Source: Rhodobacter sp.
GTDB taxonomy: Bacteria > Pseudomonadota > Alphaproteobacteria > Rhodobacterales > Rhodobacteraceae
Length of the DNA stretch: 39,421 nucleotides
Direction of reading: 5' to 3'
Assembly (NCBI GenBank): GCA_022340385.1
Contig: JAJDOB010000200.1
Span: forward strand, 1-39,421
This document shows positions 37,888 through 39,421 of this stretch, piece by piece. Position 1 is the stretch's first letter, and every line of letters begins with the position of its first letter. Below the pieces are notes generated by a model. That model was not told the DNA's origin and did not search any database. It saw only the letters and a list, made by a program, of their open reading frames with translations. Made by a program: the position numbers and the translations under genes.

Positions 37888-38715
37888 TCAGGCGCGCGTC
37901 TGGATGTCCGGCCAGTTGTCGATCACCTCGATTGCCTGATCGGCGGTTTCGACAAATCTGAACAGGTCCAGATCGTCAGCCGAAATCGTGCCGGCATCGG
38001 CCAATGCGTCCCAGTTGACGATGCTGCGCCAGAATCCTTCGCCAAAAAGCAGAAACGGAATGCGGTTCATCCGTCCGGTCTGGATCAGCGTCAGCGATTC
38101 AAACAGCTCGTCCAGCGTGCCGAATCCGCCCGGAAAGGTGGCAATGGCGCGGGCACGCAGCAGGAAATGCATCTTGCGGATACCGAAATAGTGAAAGTTG
38201 AAACACAGTTCCGGCGTCACGTATTCATTCGGCGCCTGCTCATGCGGCAGCACGATGTTCAGCCCGATCGAACGCCCGCCGGCATCGACGGCGCCGCGAT
38301 TTCCGGCCTCCATCACGCCCGGTCCGCCACCGGTCACGATCACGTCCCTGTGGCCGCCATCGGCCATCGAGCGTTCCGTCACAAGACGCGCGAACCTGCG
38401 GGCCTCTTCGTAATACTTGCTAAGCTGGGCCAGCGTTTCGGTGCGCGCGGTGTCCCTTTTGCCCGTTTCGGGAATGCGCGCGCCGCCAAACAGCACAATT
38501 GTCGATTCAATCCCATATTCGGTCAGCAGCAACTCCGGTTTCAGAAGCTCGAGTTGCAGGCGCACCGGGCGCAATTCGTCCCGGCACATGAAATCGTCAT
38601 CGTTGAACGCCAGACGGTATGCGGGGGCACGGGTTTGCGGTGTATCGGGAATTCCCCTGGCGGTCACGATATCCTGATGCGCGTCCGGGAACGGTGCCTG
38701 GCGGTGATCTTTCAT
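37888..38715 (-). CDS. TIGR00730/LOG family Rossmann-fold protein
   Basis: [64 protein letters not shown]. Confidence 0.95.
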   Translation of the reverse strand: MKDHRQAPFPDAHQDIVTARGIPDTPQTRAPAYRLAFNDDDFMCRDELRPVRLQLELLKPELLLTEYGIESTIVLFGGARIPETGKRDTARTETLAQLSKYYEEARRFARLVTERSMADGGHRDVIVTGGGPGVMEAGNRGAVDAGGRSIGLNIVLPHEQAPNEYVTPELCFNFHYFGIRKMHFLLRARAIATFPGGFGTLDELFESLTLIQTGRMNRIPFLLFGEGFWRSIVNWDALADAGTISADDLDLFRFVETADQAIEVIDNWPDIQTRA

Positions 38716-38807
38716 TTGCGTCTCCTGTCCGGGTTGCATTGCGCAGGTTTCCGACAGGCACTATAGCCTGCCCGCAACCAAAACCAGTCACGATGTGGAA
38801 TGCCCGG

Positions 38808-39421
38808 ATGTCGAACGCCCAACTTGAAGCCGCCATCGAAGCCGCCTGGGAGGCGCGCGACACCATCACGCCCGCCACCACCGGCGAGACCCGCGAGGCG
38901 ATCGAGGAGACGCTGAATGCGCTGGACGGCGGCAAGCTGCGCGTGGCCGAGAAACAGGCCGACGGCAACTGGCACGTGAACCAATGGGCCAAGAAGGCGG
39001 TGCTTCTGGGGTTCCGGATCAAGGACATGGAACAGCAGCCCGGCGGCCCGCAGGGCGGCGGCTGGTGGGACAAGGTCGACAGCAAGTTCCTGGGCTGGGG
39101 CGACAACCAGTGGCGCGCGGCGGGCTTTCGCGCGGTTCCGAACTGTATCGTACGCAAATCCGCCTTCATCGCGCCGGGCGTGGTGCTGATGCCATCTTTC
39201 GTGAACCTTGGCGCCTATGTGGACGAGGGAACCATGGTCGATACCTGGGCCACGGTCGGCAGCTGCGCCCAGATCGGCAAGAACGTGCATCTGTCCGGCG
39301 GCGTCGGCATCGGCGGCGTGCTGGAACCGATGCAGGCCGGACCGACGATCATCGAAGACAATTGTTTCATCGGGGCCCGGTCCGAAGTGGTCGAGGGCTG
39401 CATCATTCGTGAAGGGTCGGT
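38808..39421 (+). CDS. dapD: 2,3,4,5-tetrahydropyridine-2,6-dicarboxylate N-succinyltransferase, truncated by window end
   Basis: Manual translation [49 protein letters not shown]...[69 protein letters not shown]; open to the window edge. Confidence 0.96.
   Translation, partial: MSNAQLEAAIEAAWEARDTITPATTGETREAIEETLNALDGGKLRVAEKQADGNWHVNQWAKKAVLLGFRIKDMEQQPGGPQGGGWWDKVDSKFLGWGDNQWRAAGFRAVPNCIVRKSAFIAPGVVLMPSFVNLGAYVDEGTMVDTWATVGSCAQIGKNVHLSGGVGIGGVLEPMQAGPTIIEDNCFIGARSEVVEGCIIREGS

Noticed and set aside
1-39421. CRISPR array, transposon, prophage or defence island
   Set aside because: No regularly spaced direct repeats, transposase/integrase, phage structural or recognisable defence genes seen in either strand's translations.

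Overview
The window is GC-rich alphaproteobacterial chromosome, probably Rhodobacterales judging from gene content and order. It has two parts. (1) About 1-16.2 kb is an accessory catabolic/transport region. A GntR/FCD regulator sits near NIPSNAP, HIBADH-like, MBL-fold and GST genes. Next to it is a rightward operon: Zn-dehydrogenase with an in-frame TGA, DHDPS-family lyase/aldolase, cupin, TRAP transporter P-Q-M, DUF1330 and quinone oxidoreductase. A second TRAP P-Q-M operon with an amidase follows. (2) About 16.2-39.4 kb is mostly housekeeping: SBP56/methanethiol-oxidase-like gene with a membrane-protein partner, tRNA-Thr(CGT), hemY/Mic60-like/hemD, tsaD-gpsA, EVE, ahcY, HD hydrolase, the RegA/SenC/RegB (Prr) redox locus, a multi-PAS protein, rlmN, a LOG-family gene and a partial dapD. 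No CRISPR array, transposase or phage gene was recognised. The main points for follow-up are: the in-frame TGA in the dehydrogenase with a hairpin directly 3' of it; parallel architecture of the two TRAP operons (strong hairpin between P and Q, ~60-aa two-TM protein at the end); a structured leader before the second TRAP operon; FCD-type operators; and an exact CtrA-type TTAA-N7-TTAAC box upstream of a kinase-less multi-PAS gene. All calls come from reading the sequence and the supplied translations; no database search was run.
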